A DNA stretch of 64,000 nucleotides from Centroberyx gerrardi (GCF_048128805.1 NC_136000.1:17842354-17906353), one strand, 5' to 3'. Shown: positions 12,072-27,853, counted from the first letter of the stretch. The notes: a model not told the origin generated them from the sequence alone. Program-made: numbers and translations.

Positions 12072-13536
12072 CAGCAGTCAACATACAGTAACTTTGCTTT
12101 AGAGTGCTCAAACTCACTGCTCTACAAAAAAGTTGCTTTATGACAAGATGTGCGAGGAGCAGTGAACCCACAGATTTTCTCATCCATACCATAAATATGA
12201 GGAACAACTTTTAGCTCAACTTTCAAGTGTACATTCCAAAATTAATGACATTGTGGTATTGTAGCCCTTTAGCATGTCTATGGGCTAATATCACCATACA
12301 TATTGTCCATATCTTGTTTGTGTGATTTTGTTATCCTGGGTTCCATAAACAGGTTCTAGGCACTAAATACTTCATTGAAGTGCATTGATTTTGTATTCAA
12401 ACGAAGCAATAAATGCACATTAAATATGAAGGAAATTCCTCTTTTCAGAGATGGGGTCACCTCACTTTCAGTTCTGTCATTTAAATTGAAATAGCATATA
12501 ATCTACAAATGACAGAATTTTCACTTACAGTTATTTCTGCTTAGATCAAATATTGAAATGGAAAGTTTTTTCATATCTGTATATTGAAAAATATCCACTA
12601 CCTGAACTGACTGAAATTGAGTAACTCAAACTTTTTTTTCCTACATCACATTCTTTTCTATGTTTGCTTTATTTGTACTGTTGTATTGTACACTGATAAG
12701 AATCTGCACTCCTCTGAACTCCTGCAAAATATAATGCAAATCTAGAAGATGGAAGATTTAAATCACACTAGGCTTACAGGAATATTTTAATACTTTTATT
12801 TCCTAACATTTGAAAACTGTATATTTTAATGAAATATGCAGCTTCACCTCTGAATGAACAACACAGTGGCCTTTGCATGACTGAAGCCGTGACGCAGCAA
12901 AACTGCCCCCAGCTTTGCTTTATAGATGCAACATAAAGCAATACAAGGTTCTGCCTTATTTTATTGCTAGAGTGACATAGCACAGTGACTCCTGCAATGA
13001 GCATCTGTGATGTGATGAGATACTGACACAATAATATGACCGCCACCCCCGGGAACTACAGATACTTCAGCTGGCAAGTACCAAAAACTGCCAGGACCAT
13101 AATAATAATATAATAATAAACTTTATTTATATAGCGCTTTTCTTAAACAGGGTTTACAAAGCGCTTTAGAGAGGAAGGAAGACTGGATAAAGTAGTAAAA
13201 CAAGCCAGACAGTGGCCTTTCCCACCATGTCACCCGTGTCTCTCCCCTGCTCTGCATCCCCCTCATTTTTTAGCCTCGCTAAAGAAAATAAAACTTGAGA
13301 GTTGACTGCCTCCTCCGCTTGAAAAGATCTTGAGAAATGAGCCCACTCTTGGCGTCAGAGCTTTGTCATATGGTCTGTGAGACTGACTGTCTGTGCCTCA
13401 CCAGTGACAGGGGCAGGGCCTGCTGACAGACGGCCACACTGCTGCTGAAGTTGCCGACTTTGTTCATAGCGCTGGTGAACATCAGGATCAGAGCGGCCAG
13501 GAGGTCTGCAAGGGCAAGCTGCATCAGGGGCTGCAC

Positions 13537-13585
<49 letters not shown>

Positions 13586-14439
13586 GGCATCCCAGTTTAC
13601 ATGCATGTGCGTGTGCTTGCGTGTGTGTGTTTGTGTGTGCTGAGGCGTATGTGGGCATGTATGTGTGGATGGGCAAGGTTGGAGAAAATGAACATAATTA
13701 TTTGTCTGTTTCAAAATCCCAGACTCAGAGGGGAAAGGATGTTCCTTGTCTTACTAGTCTGTGAAAGTCTGATATGCCTATGGGAGTATTTTATTTATTT
13801 TATTTTATTTATCCTTTATTTAGGGTTAAGTCATGTTGAGATTTGCATCACTTTTCAAGTTGGCCTTGGCCAAGAAAGGTGTATAAAAGAAAGGTAAAAA
13901 TAATCAAGGAGAAAAGCACAATGGTAAAAACACATGAGAAAATAAAGACATAATAAATATGCTTCATCACATCAGTTAAAATCATGAGCACTCCATGGTA
14001 AGCAGGTCTCTAATGTGTTCTTTAAATTGATCAATTCCAATAAGAGAGTTTAGCTTCACATTTTTTTGTACGAGATTCTAAGAAAATGGAGCAGCATGGC
14101 TGAAGGCATGTTTTCCAAATTCAGCTCTTTTATTGGGAACATGATATGAAATATTCTCAATATAAGAACTGCATTTTGAAAGCATGCCTTCAGCTATGCT
14201 GCTCCATTTACTTAAAGCGGCACACAAATCAAGAAAAGGAAATTTCTTCTGTATCATTTTCATTTGTTTGTGTAAATGGTGTATTTTTTCTGTTGTGGTT
14301 CTGGTTTTGTTTGTGTGTTTCTTGTATAGTGTGATGTATTTTCAGCAGATTAAAGTAAAGAGAAGTACAAATTATACAGTAATGTCAAATATACTGCATA
14401 TTATCCATTGTTATCCATACAAACACAAGCCCCCACACA

Positions 14440-14473
<34 letters not shown>

Positions 14474-15145
14474 TGCACAACTTGACTCACCTGTTCTTTC
14501 AGATGCCTCCATTTGACTATGGAAACCACCAGGACAGAGAAACTCCCGACCAAACTGCGGTTCACCAGAAATACCACAATTACCAGGAAATATTAGAAGA
14601 GCTGGTGCAAAATAGTATCAGCATTGCATTGTTTTCAGTCCTAGTCTTGAGCATGTGGATAAAACTTAACGTGAAGGAAAGCCATAGATTGCAATGTAAA
14701 GGTAAGTTGGCACCAAATCAAAAACACATCCAAGCCAAGTAGGATTTATTGCACAGCTCAGATTGTCTCAAGATAAGATAAGACTTTTCTGTCTGAAAGA
14801 AAATGTATTTCAGGCACATGTGACACCAGTTATATAAAAATCTGTTATAAAATAACAGATTTTATCATTAGGCTACATGATGTCATCTCTCCCCTTGGAC
14901 AGCAATGTGTCTCTAAAGAAACTGACTGAAGGCAGGTATCTTGTCCAACTGCTGTACCTGGACATCAAAGCTGCTTTACACTTCAGAAAAAGAATATAGC
15001 CTTCTTCCCTATGAGCTGTTCTGACTCACATAAGGCTTCCGTACCCCCTCATTACATCTTACCCCACACTTACACCTGACTTTCCCCCCATTCTCTCCTT
15101 CACTTTCTCTTATCTTTTTACTTTCTTTATCACAGACGGGAAGAC

Positions 15146-15200
<55 letters not shown>

Positions 15201-15865
15201 GACAAAGTTCATTGGAGGGAGTTTTGAACTGAAGTTGTTAGCTACAACTATTCAGTGAGCAACAGGTCGGTGCTGAAAACTACATTCTGAGTAAGGGACA
15301 TTGGTAGAAATATCCTGATGCAGGAGATCTATGAACACTATGAGGATCACAGACAGAAAACTTAAGCCTACAATATGTTAACACTGCTGCTGTGATTGTA
15401 TACAGAACTTCTTCGTCACATGTTGCCCTACTGGTTTGACACACTTTTCAGCAATAAGAAAATTGTTGTTATATTATTAGCCCTATGACTACATTTTAAA
15501 ACCTGTTTATATAACCATAAACATATTTAGAAAAGAGATTTTATAGATTTTATAACCAACGCTGTGAGATTTTATAACCAACAGCGTGGCGTGAACAGAT
15601 AACCTGAATAATGGAGCATGTAAAATAAGAATGAAAGTATGAGGAAGCATATTACCTGGGAGTGAGAAACACTAAGTACACAGTAGAGAGAATGTCGATC
15701 TGAAAAACAGAATTCAAAAATGATTTAGGAGATGTATTATTTCACTCTTAATATTGTTATGGGTCAGCTGATGCATGTAAATAAACCTCTATTAATTTAA
15801 AATAAACATAAAACATAAAGTGTAGCGCCTACCTCATCCCTACTCAGTGTGCCATTGAACTCCAT
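10330..15865 (-). CDS. TMEM116-like seven-transmembrane receptor (orphan GPCR)
   Basis: Twelve exons on the minus strand: 15833-15865, 15656-15699, 14491-14554, 13402-13536, 11878-11982, 11708-11757, 11424-11549, 11264-11309, 11083-11154, 10767-10920, 10572-10654, 10330-10482, giving 354 residues. The short N-terminus has one NGT glycosylation site. Helices lie near 13-33, 50-70, 87-107, 131-155, 205-228, 248-275 and 285-305. Seen motifs: PLMQLALADLLAAL in TM2, a cysteine (VAVCQQ) before TM3 and one (DSKYC) in loop 2 that could form the usual disulfide, FCWAPA in TM6, and LQGFLNSMVYAW in TM7. There is no DRY motif after TM3. The TM2, TM6 and TM7 signatures resemble TMEM116 (PLFYLSLADLL, FCCWGPAV, QGLLNCGVYGW), whose function and ligand are not established. 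It could be a TMEM116 paralogue or a sister orphan family. It is transcribed divergently from the ARF gene across 1.3 kb. Confidence 0.78.
11564..11596. repeat. (GA)n microsatellite
   Basis: A GA run in an intron of the TMEM116-like gene, about 15 bp upstream (minus strand) of the acceptor of the exon at 11424-11549. On the transcript it reads (CU)n and can serve as the pyrimidine tract. Confidence 0.85.
12028..12066. repeat. (CA)n microsatellite
   Basis: Near-perfect CA run in an intron of the TMEM116-like gene, beginning about 46 bp upstream (minus strand) of the exon at 11878-11982. Confidence 0.85.
13095..13180. repeat. Dispersed fish repeat (TTTATTTATATAGCGC type)
   Basis: ACTTTATTTATATAGCGCTT, followed by an AACAGGGTTTACAAAGCGC block, resembles a widely dispersed vertebrate repeat. 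It has an internal GCGCTTTT / AAAGCGC mirror and an ATA-rich leader. The family name is not known to me. Confidence 0.45.
13541..13582. repeat. (CA)n tract directly at a splice acceptor (TG on the transcript)
   Basis: Twenty-one CA units. On the minus strand this is (TG)n running into GCAG, the acceptor of the receptor exon 13402-13536, with only a few bases in between. Confidence 0.9.
14084..14210. repeat. Foldback repeat with ~27 bp arms
   Basis: AAATGGAGCAGCATGGCTGA then AGGCATG (14084-14110) is mirrored by CATGCCTTCAGCTATGCTGC then TCCATTT (14183-14209) with one mismatch around a 70-bp loop. It lies in an intron of the TMEM116-like gene. Possibly a fragment of a dispersed element. Confidence 0.6.
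14435..14473. repeat. (CA)n microsatellite
   Basis: CA run just downstream (minus strand) of the donor of receptor exon 14491-14554. Confidence 0.85.
15145..15197. repeat. (GA)n microsatellite
   Basis: About 25 GA units in an intron of the TMEM116-like gene. Confidence 0.9.
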
Positions 15866-16064
15866 GGTAAATATCCAGTAATCCTTGGCAGCCTACTCTA
15901 AACTCTCTCTCTATTTCTGCGTGGCCCAACAACCTGTATCCATGATAGGCTTTTGTGAAAATGCGTCCTCTTAACAAAACACACCCTTTTCAAAAGTCTG
16001 CACCTTGGACTTGAGACGTCACGTGCTGTCTTCTAGTCTAGGTAAACTATTTTCACTCTACCTG

Positions 16065-16100
<36 letters not shown>

Positions 16101-16477
16101 GTGTAGGTGTGTGTGTGTGTGTGTGTGTGTTGGGTGACACGTGAGCATTTATGGATGGACACGTTTGGAGAGTATCACTGCAATAATTTCAACTGGTAAT
16201 CCCCAGAGGCAACAAGGTTATTCCTTGTTTTACCAGTCTGTAAAAACCTGATATGGAAGTAAATTGGAATTTCTTATGTACCATTTGCATTTTAGCCTTC
16301 TCTTGGTTATTCCAACCTGGATTCCTACCAAACTAACAAAAGAACACACCCATACAGTATTATGTTTGCCCTGCTGCAATACTGAATTTTTCCATTCAGT
16401 AGCCTACAGCATTGTTTTTGTCTAGTTCACAGGCCAAGTTGTCAAATTTCTTAGATAATACAGCTAATTTGACAATA

Positions 16478-16500
16478 TATGCACTTCTCAGAAGTGCATA
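16478..16500. repeat. Perfect 11-bp inverted repeat with 1-nt loop
   Basis: TATGCACTTCT, then C, then AGAAGTGCATA. No function assigned. Confidence 0.8.
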
Positions 16501-17016
16501 CTTGGTTACTACTGAGGCTACTTGTTAACCTCATTCAATTTAGCAACTCAATCCACTGCACAGTATCTCACCCCATCTCACCTTGCTAAACCGCTGTGTT
16601 ACAGTGCCTACTAGTGGCAGGAATTGGAACCGCATACTTGCTACATGTAGTGAAAATATAGTCTGTTGCAAAGAATAAATTATGTCTGCTCCATGGAGTT
16701 GAAAGATCGTCTTCTCCTTATTGCCCTGTATTCAACTACTTCTCTCAATATGACTGTAGTCGCACGGCACAGTAAATAAATTCACGTATTCTCTCCAGTT
16801 GTCTAGGGCAAGTAACCCCTTTTTTAAATTAAGGAAAACTCAAGGTACAAAATATTAAATATAAATATTGTCGGCCTAATTATAAGATATACAGTCAGTG
16901 GCATGAAATTATTATTTAACAGAAAACAATTATAAATAAACAAGAGCAGGAAATATCCCCAAATTCACGTTTTAAGGCTTCAAGTCACCGTTGTTGATAA
17001 AGTTGATTCAAACTGA

Positions 17017-17024
17017 TGACGTCA
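17017..17024. promoter_or_regulatory. Palindromic CRE/ATF site TGACGTCA
   Basis: Perfect consensus for CREB/ATF and CREB3-type bZIP factors, 135 bp upstream of the ARF start codon. The site is read directly. Occupancy is inferred. Confidence 0.65.
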
Positions 17025-17044
17025 TGGGTTCCACGTTGGCCCGG

Positions 17045-17051
17045 ACGTGGC
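17045..17051 (+). promoter_or_regulatory. Golgi-stress response element ACGTGGC (GASE consensus)
   Basis: Exact match to the ACGTGGC element described for Golgi-stress genes, 21 bp downstream of the CRE and about 108 bp upstream of the ARF start codon. Confidence 0.5.
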
Positions 17052-17158
17052 AGTCGACTGTCCTGAAGTCAAAATAACCGCATCAGTGTAAAATTCACAC
17101 TCTGTGCTTTGGCTAATACCAGTACAGTTTACATTGATTCAGAAGTCCACCGCCAATT

Positions 17159-21874
<4,716 letters not shown>

Positions 21875-23209
21875 TGATGGACTGGCTGGACAGATGAGAA
21901 TAAGAGAGAGACAGAAGTTGAACACCACAGAACAGGAGAGAAGACAAGACATTCAATCAAGAAACTGTTGGTCTTCAAGCTCCTGTACTCACAAAAAGGA
22001 CAAGGCTGGTGGACAATGCAATCATCATCGGAACATCTTAATATCCTTCTCTTATATTTTTCTTTTACTTTTATTATTATTGTTATTATTATCCCTTCAC
22101 ATTAGTCTCTATTTTTCTCCTTTTGTTCCCAACCTCTTACATGGCAACAAGCTGTAATTACGCTTTCAGTTGCATGACGAGCAAACGGGCTGAAATGTCA
22201 CGGAAACAGTGAAGAGAATCATGGGAGTTGTATTTCTCTTGACACCTCGGCTCCTGTCTTGGCAGGGATAGCAGAAAATTCCCATAACCACTTCTATAAT
22301 GTTGGACTTATTGATATTCATGTTCACGGTTAGGGTGGGGGACATGATGATCGAACCCCAGAGCTTTGGTTAAGGACAACTTGTAGGCTACCTCAAGCTG
22401 TTCAGCTCCTTTACCCCTCATGGATATTGGACTCCCTCGCAGACCTGACCCTTTGCTCTTTAGCCTGGAGAATGAGATGGAGAAGGATTGCAGTGATTTC
22501 ACAAATAGGTTGTTTTGGGAAACATGTGGACCTCTCAGTAAATGGAACCAAAAAGGAATTGTGCCTTCTGGTCCCTCTTTACACAAATCTGTGTAATCCT
22601 TTCTTATCTCGTTCTTAGGTCATGCTCCCTCCTAAGATGCTTTAGTAATACTGTTTGTTTTTTTTTTCTTCTGAAAGACAAAATTATGCAATATGAAGAC
22701 ATTTCCTTCTGTGCTGCGATGTGTGCTGTGGTGTAGTGAAACCACAGCGGAGTGTGGGTGTTGATTGCTTCATTGTAACTGACTACACCCTCAACCAGGA
22801 AGTTATCCTGTTTGAATACTTGTAAATTGCTCCTCACCCTTCTTACCTTTTTTAATAACCACCATGATTTAAAGGATCAGATTGAAAACTCGCTTCTCCT
22901 CAAGAAAGGAGGGAAGCGCCTTTTCAGTATTGGCACAGGGCCAGTGTTAGTGGAATATTAAGATTGAGTGGCATGTTTTTTTTTGTTTTTTTGTGTCTTG
23001 GCAGCGCTTATTGCTGAGTTTGTTCTCTGATGGCTGATGTTATATGCTTAATTAATCTAGCCCTCCCTCTGCCCCACCCTGCCCCACAACACAAACACGC
23101 CTGCCCGCTAACTTAGCTGGGCATACATTCCAACCTTTGCTTTCAGATGCTGCATGCAGCTGCCACTCTTAAAAATGATGCGCTAACAATGTTTTACAAA
23201 AAATGTCTA

Positions 23210-23215
23210 AATAAA
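23210..23215 (+). terminator. arf4: Polyadenylation signal AATAAA of the ARF gene
   Basis: Canonical hexamer about 1.34 kb past the stop codon, followed by a T/G-containing stretch. Implies a long 3' UTR. Confidence 0.55.
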
Positions 23216-23291
23216 GTCACTGTTCAAAAAACAACACTCTTGACTACATTTATTGTTGAAGACAGGCAAATGTCATATTAGCTCGACTTAA

Positions 23292-23677
23292 AGGTCCTGT
23301 ATTATATCAGTTCAAATTCAAATCCTCCATATTTAGATACTGTATGTACAAAGATGTTTAATGAAGACATTTAATGTGATTTTGTTTGAGTTGTTAAATT
23401 TAAACAATTATTAAAATCCTTCCAGTCAGGCCTATTTGCAGCATTTGAAATGGAAATCCTCTCAGCAGGTTTATCTTATTTGAATTAGAGGAGCTGGTGG
23501 TGTCAGCCAATCAGGGTCCAGTATTGTGACTGTTCTGCCTGTGAAGCCTTCAAATTCAATTTAAATAATTCAAATTCAACTTTTAACTAAACTAAATTTT
23601 TTGCATCATGAAGAACATTATACTTAACTTGAGCCATTTTATATTTGAAAACTGTCGTGAAAAATAAATATGGGACC
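23292..23677. mobile_element. Possible TTAA-flanked MITE
   Basis: The sequence begins after TTAA (23288-23291) with AGGTCCTGTATTAT and ends ATAAATATGGGACC before TTAA (23678-23681). The ends are short imperfect inverted repeats, and TTAA on both sides suggests piggyBac- or Kolobok-type insertion. It has no ORF. Confidence 0.4.
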
Positions 23678-25216
23678 TTAATACTTTCTCAGTCAGCAGT
23701 TTTCAATATATTGCATGTCTGTATACTAGATTCACGAAGGTCAAACCAGGCTATTGTCATTGCAGGTTTTCTTCATTTTCAGATTGACCAATAATCCTCT
23801 GAATACCACAACTGGCATCTTCCTATCAGGACCTGTCCCTGATAAGAGGAAGAGGTGTGAACTAAGCTACAGACTCTGTTTAGGCCTGTGACTGTGACAC
23901 AGTTGTCAAAATGGTCTTCACATACGCAGCTTTACTCTGGCCTGTCTTTGGCTAACTATTGTTCAGTTTTAAACCGCAACACATCCTGCCACATCTTACA
24001 TCCTGTTAATATACCCTGGTCTGTGCTCGGGGATGGCCTCGGGTTGTGTACATAGTGAAATGTACTTCTTCTGTGTTGGAAATCAAGGTAGGGAGGCTTT
24101 GTGAAGACCTGCCTGCAGTTGACCTCTGAAGAAATGCTTACGGGGATACTAGGCAGGAGATGCAGAAAGATGAGATTTTAAATCAGGCAACAGGTAACAT
24201 GCCAACAGGTATATCTATTTTTATTTTGCTCTTGTTTGGCCACTGATTGGTTGTTTACAGATTGATCAACAGTATCAGTCTAACAGCCCGCTTTGTAATA
24301 GTTCACATGGAAATTAAAGGTGAAAGGAAGGAGAGAATGAGACTAATTTGCGAGAATAGCATGAGCTGTTTTGTGCTTGTGTTTAATTAAACATGCAGAC
24401 TTATTTTGGCTGTTGTCGTGAGAAAGAATATTTCTAATGTTTTGTTTAGATTGGGTTTCTAAGTGCCCCGTGGGCTCCTGTGGAAATAAACCTTGCACTT
24501 ATCAAAGGAAGTGGTGAGGCAGAGAAGAAATTACACTTTCAGTTTGGTGAAAAGCAAAACAGAAAAGGTTGGACCACAGTCAAGAGCCAAACATACACTC
24601 TAAAGACACATGCTGGGAGTTAAGTCTGGTTCTTTCCTGTGTGGACAGCACTCAGGCTCAAAGGCAGCCGGCACTGTTTGCAGGGTCATAAAATGAGATC
24701 ACAGGATTTGATTGGTCCTTTCTGCCCTTGGGTTACAGTTGTGAATTATTTTACAAGGCTTAGAGTGATTTCATACATTGCACGGTTTGCTGTAATTTTC
24801 TGTTGCAAAGCCCATGCACCTGTGTTCATTATGTGGTACACAGTCATAAACATGTTCAATATGGCTGTGTAGGAAATTATCATTTTAAGGCAATCCTGTC
24901 TGTGTAACGAAGTATAAGTAAAGTCTTTTCCTGCTTTTACAGGTTTTAATTGGAGATGCTCATCATGGAACCACACTCTGCTTTCCGTAAACGTGTCAAT
25001 GTCTTTTTTTCTTGTCCAGCTGGTGAGAAACAAGCTTGTTACTTTTATTTATAAATTATATCATAATTTCTCAGAGAGACATCAAATGCTGCCTCTGTTT
25101 TCACTGAATTTTAATTATGTAGCAAAGCAATTTTTACTTTTGTATATTACTGTGAGAGTCCTGGAGAGTAAAGCCTGCAATTAGTGAATTCCATCCTTTA
25201 TAATAATTTATTTTCT

Positions 25217-25572
25217 GGTAACACTTTACAATAAGGGTCACTAAGTTAAGGGTTAGTTAATGCTTAATAAGCATTAACTAACCCTTAATTAACAGTTAAG
25301 TAATGTGTCTGGTAATCATTTACTAATGGTGTTCATGTTAACTAAGGTATTAATTTATACATTATTTAATAGTCATCTTTATAAACTATTAAATGTATAA
25401 ATTAATACCTTAGTTAACATGAACACCATTAGTAAATTACACATTAGTTAACTGTTAATTAAGGGTTAGTTAATGCTTATTAAGCATTAACTAACCCTTA
25501 TTAAGCATTAACTAACCCTTATTAAGCATTAACTAACCCTTAACTTAGTGACCCTTATTGTAAAGTGTTACC
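25217..25572. mobile_element. Palindromic hAT-like MITE with 8-bp target duplication
   Basis: Begins GGTAACACTTTACAATAAGG and ends with the inverse CCTTATTGTAAAGTGTTACC. Most of its 356 bp folds back on itself: GGTGTTCATGTTAACTAAGG in the left arm has its mirror in the right arm. It is flanked by identical 8-bp copies of TATTTTCT (25209-25216 and 25573-25580), the duplication length typical of hAT-type transposition. The right arm carries three extra copies of TTATTAAGCATTAACTAACC. It has no coding capacity, so mobilisation would have needed a transposase from elsewhere. Confidence 0.82.
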
Positions 25573-25632
25573 TATTTTCTTTAAGGAGGAGCAGAGATGA
25601 GAGGAGGAACAGAAGCAGACAGCTGAAATCTC

Positions 25633-25661
25633 GCTCTTCAAGGATTTGGTCCTTGAAGAGC
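25633..25661. repeat. Perfect 12-bp stem, 5-nt loop hairpin
   Basis: GCTCTTCAAGGA, loop TTTGG, then TCCTTGAAGAGC. It lies about 50 bp beyond the right target duplication of the MITE. It does not match the histone stem-loop. Function unknown. Confidence 0.75.
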
Positions 25662-26077
25662 CTCTCCCCCAGTCAGTAGCTCTCTGCATGCAGTTTCCAT
25701 GGCTGTACTGCAGGGGGCGATGTGTGCAGAGCCAGCGAGGCAGAAATGAAGTCGCCTCAACAACTACAGAAGAAACCAAAACCAAAAAGCCAAGTTCCTC
25801 TTCTGCTTGTCCCTGGTTAGCTTCTGGTTGTCTGTGTTGCTTGGTTAGGAGGCTTGAGGGAAGGCCCATTGATTATGATCGCATTGCATCAATATGTAAG
25901 GCTCTGCACAGATTTCCCTGTGCAAACAACAACCAGAAAATAATAAAAATGCGAAACGCATGTAGCTTAAAATGATGTATAATGTCTGTTTTTTGTGGGG
26001 TTTTTTTCTTTTTTTTCTTGTATTGCTTCGTCAGCTTATTGTGGGCTAGTTCTGGATGAATTTGTTGAGGTTGCAGT

Positions 26078-26079
<2 letters not shown>

Positions 26080-26127
<48 letters not shown>
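26080..26127. repeat. (CA)n microsatellite
   Basis: About 23 CA units in gene-free DNA. Similar shorter tracts lie at about 26251-26280 and 26466-26486. Confidence 0.9.
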
Positions 26128-26129
<2 letters not shown>

Positions 26130-26250
26130 TCAGATTATTCAAGGCCAATTCTGACCAAACTGCAAATACTTTGCAAATAATATTCTCTTAAAATTCCTTG
26201 TTTTGTTGCATTTATGAGTTTTCACTTCGCAAGATCAAGGAAAATGTAAT

Positions 26251-26285
<35 letters not shown>

Positions 26286-26879
26286 TAAGTGATAGTAAAG
26301 GAGGTACAGCATGCCAATTTAAAATATGAATATAACTGATGCCAAACTAATGGTAGAAATTAAACTTCATCTATCAGTCTATCTTTGGGTGATGATTGGC
26401 ACAAATCAAACTTTTGTTTTGCTAAAATTGAAAGAGTGAATCAAAAGCAATTTTCTCTCTCATTCACACACACACACACACACACATACTGTTGTGAAGG
26501 TTAAAAAATCCATGGCTAAGATGCTCATGCATGAATTTACCATTCTCTGTTCAGGTGACAGGTATTGTCGAAGAGGAGCAAAATAATGATGAATATGATA
26601 CAATATGACAATAAAAATGCTTTAAAAAAATAACCCCCACAACATTTTCCTATTGTATTATGGAGCTACTGCCAACAGCAGCACACAGGTTCCTCTATGG
26701 TGCTTGCATTGTAAAATGTGAGAGATCTGTGGGCAGAAGTCCATCAGAAATACTTAATATGAGACAATGGTGTTAGAATTGATGTGGTCATGACAAAATG
26801 ATAAAAGCCTGTCATCTTATCTTTTGCTCTTCAGCTCTTAACATATGTGTGTGTATTAATAATGAAATTCTACTTCAGA

Positions 26880-27853
26880 TTTAAAGGTGACAAGCTGAGC
26901 AGTCTCTCACTATCCCTCAACCCCCCATCACACAGTCCCAGCCCCCCACTTACTCCCATAGCACCCCTACTCTTCTTCCTATACACCAACACCTGCACCT
27001 CCAGTCATCAATCTCTCAAGCTCCTGAAGTTTGCTGACGACACAACTCTCATTGGACTAATCTCTGATGAGGATGAGTCATCTTACCGATGGGAGGTTGA
27101 CCGCCTGGCCTCCTGGTGCAGCCACAACAACCTAGAGCTCAACACACTGAAGACTGTCGAGATGGTGGTGGACTTCAGGAGGAGCCCATCCCCAACACAA
27201 TTCTACACGGCCATCATAGAGTCCATCCTCACCACATCCATCACCGTCTGGTTCGCTGGTGCCACCGCCAAGGACAAGGGCAGGCTGCAGCGCATCATCC
27301 GGTCTGCAGAGAAGACCATCGGCTGCAGTCTGCCATCTCTTCAGGACCTGTATGCCTCGAGGACCAGGAGGCGTGCAGGGAAGATTATGACAGACCCCTC
27401 CCACCCTGGACAGCATCTGTTTGAACCCCTTCCCTCCGGTAAGAGGTTGAGGTCTATCAAGACCAAAACCTCACGCCATAAGTACAGTTTCTTCCCCATG
27501 GCAGTGGGACCCTCAAACACTCTGACTCTGTCACCCCCCCATGGACTCATAGTAAGCACCCCCCAACCCCCTCCCTCTCTCCCTCTCACACACACACACT
27601 CACTCTCTGGTCTGTGCGGACTCTGTGCAGAACTAACTGTCTTAACTATTGATACTACATTTTATAACATATCTTATACTATACTTCACATTTTTACTTA
27701 TATATATATTATACTTTACACTATATACTATGTCTATACTATATTTATTTATCTGTAAACCATAGGCCACAGGCACTTTATGTACAGTTCTTATAAGTGT
27801 ATATATGTATAACAGCCATATTTATTATAATAAATCTGATTCTGATTCTGAAA
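26880..27853 (+). mobile_element. Truncated L2-type LINE (C-terminal reverse transcriptase and 3' tail)
   Basis: An open frame of 303 codons (26847-27758) includes LLKFADDTTLIGLISDEDES, which carries the FADD catalytic core of reverse transcriptase, then VDRLASWCSHNNLELNTLKT, and the C-terminal region with FYTAIIESILTTSITVWFAG, KTIGCSLPSLQDLYASRTR and DPSHPGQHLFEPLPSGKR. This order is typical of fish L2/Maui-type elements. The 3' end is TCTGATTCTGATTCTG, the short tandem tail usual for this clade. The endonuclease and most of the RT are missing, and the segment between VVDFRR and FYTAIIES that full-length relatives have (roughly 80 residues) is deleted without breaking the frame. It is a dead copy, not a host gene. 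Confidence 0.85.

Larger units (their letters stand above)
15866..17158. promoter_or_regulatory. Divergent promoter region between the TMEM116-like gene and the ARF gene
   Basis: This 1.3 kb spacer separates two head-to-head start codons. It contains a (GT)n tract at about 16066-16131, a 23-bp perfect hairpin at 16478-16500, and, close to the ARF start, TGACGTCA at 17017-17024, CCACG at 17031-17035 and ACGTGGC at 17045-17051. The last 150 bp, rich in CG dinucleotides, look like the ARF core promoter. No coding exon was seen in it. Confidence 0.6.

Noticed and set aside
25440-25560. Regular repeats of TTATTAAGCATTAACTAACC resembling a CRISPR-like array
   Set aside because: The units are directly adjacent without spacers and lie within a palindromic MITE in a eukaryotic genome.
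26847-27758. 303-codon frame as a host gene
   Set aside because: It contains reverse-transcriptase FADD and L2-type C-terminal motifs and ends in the L2 tandem tail, so it is a transposon remnant.
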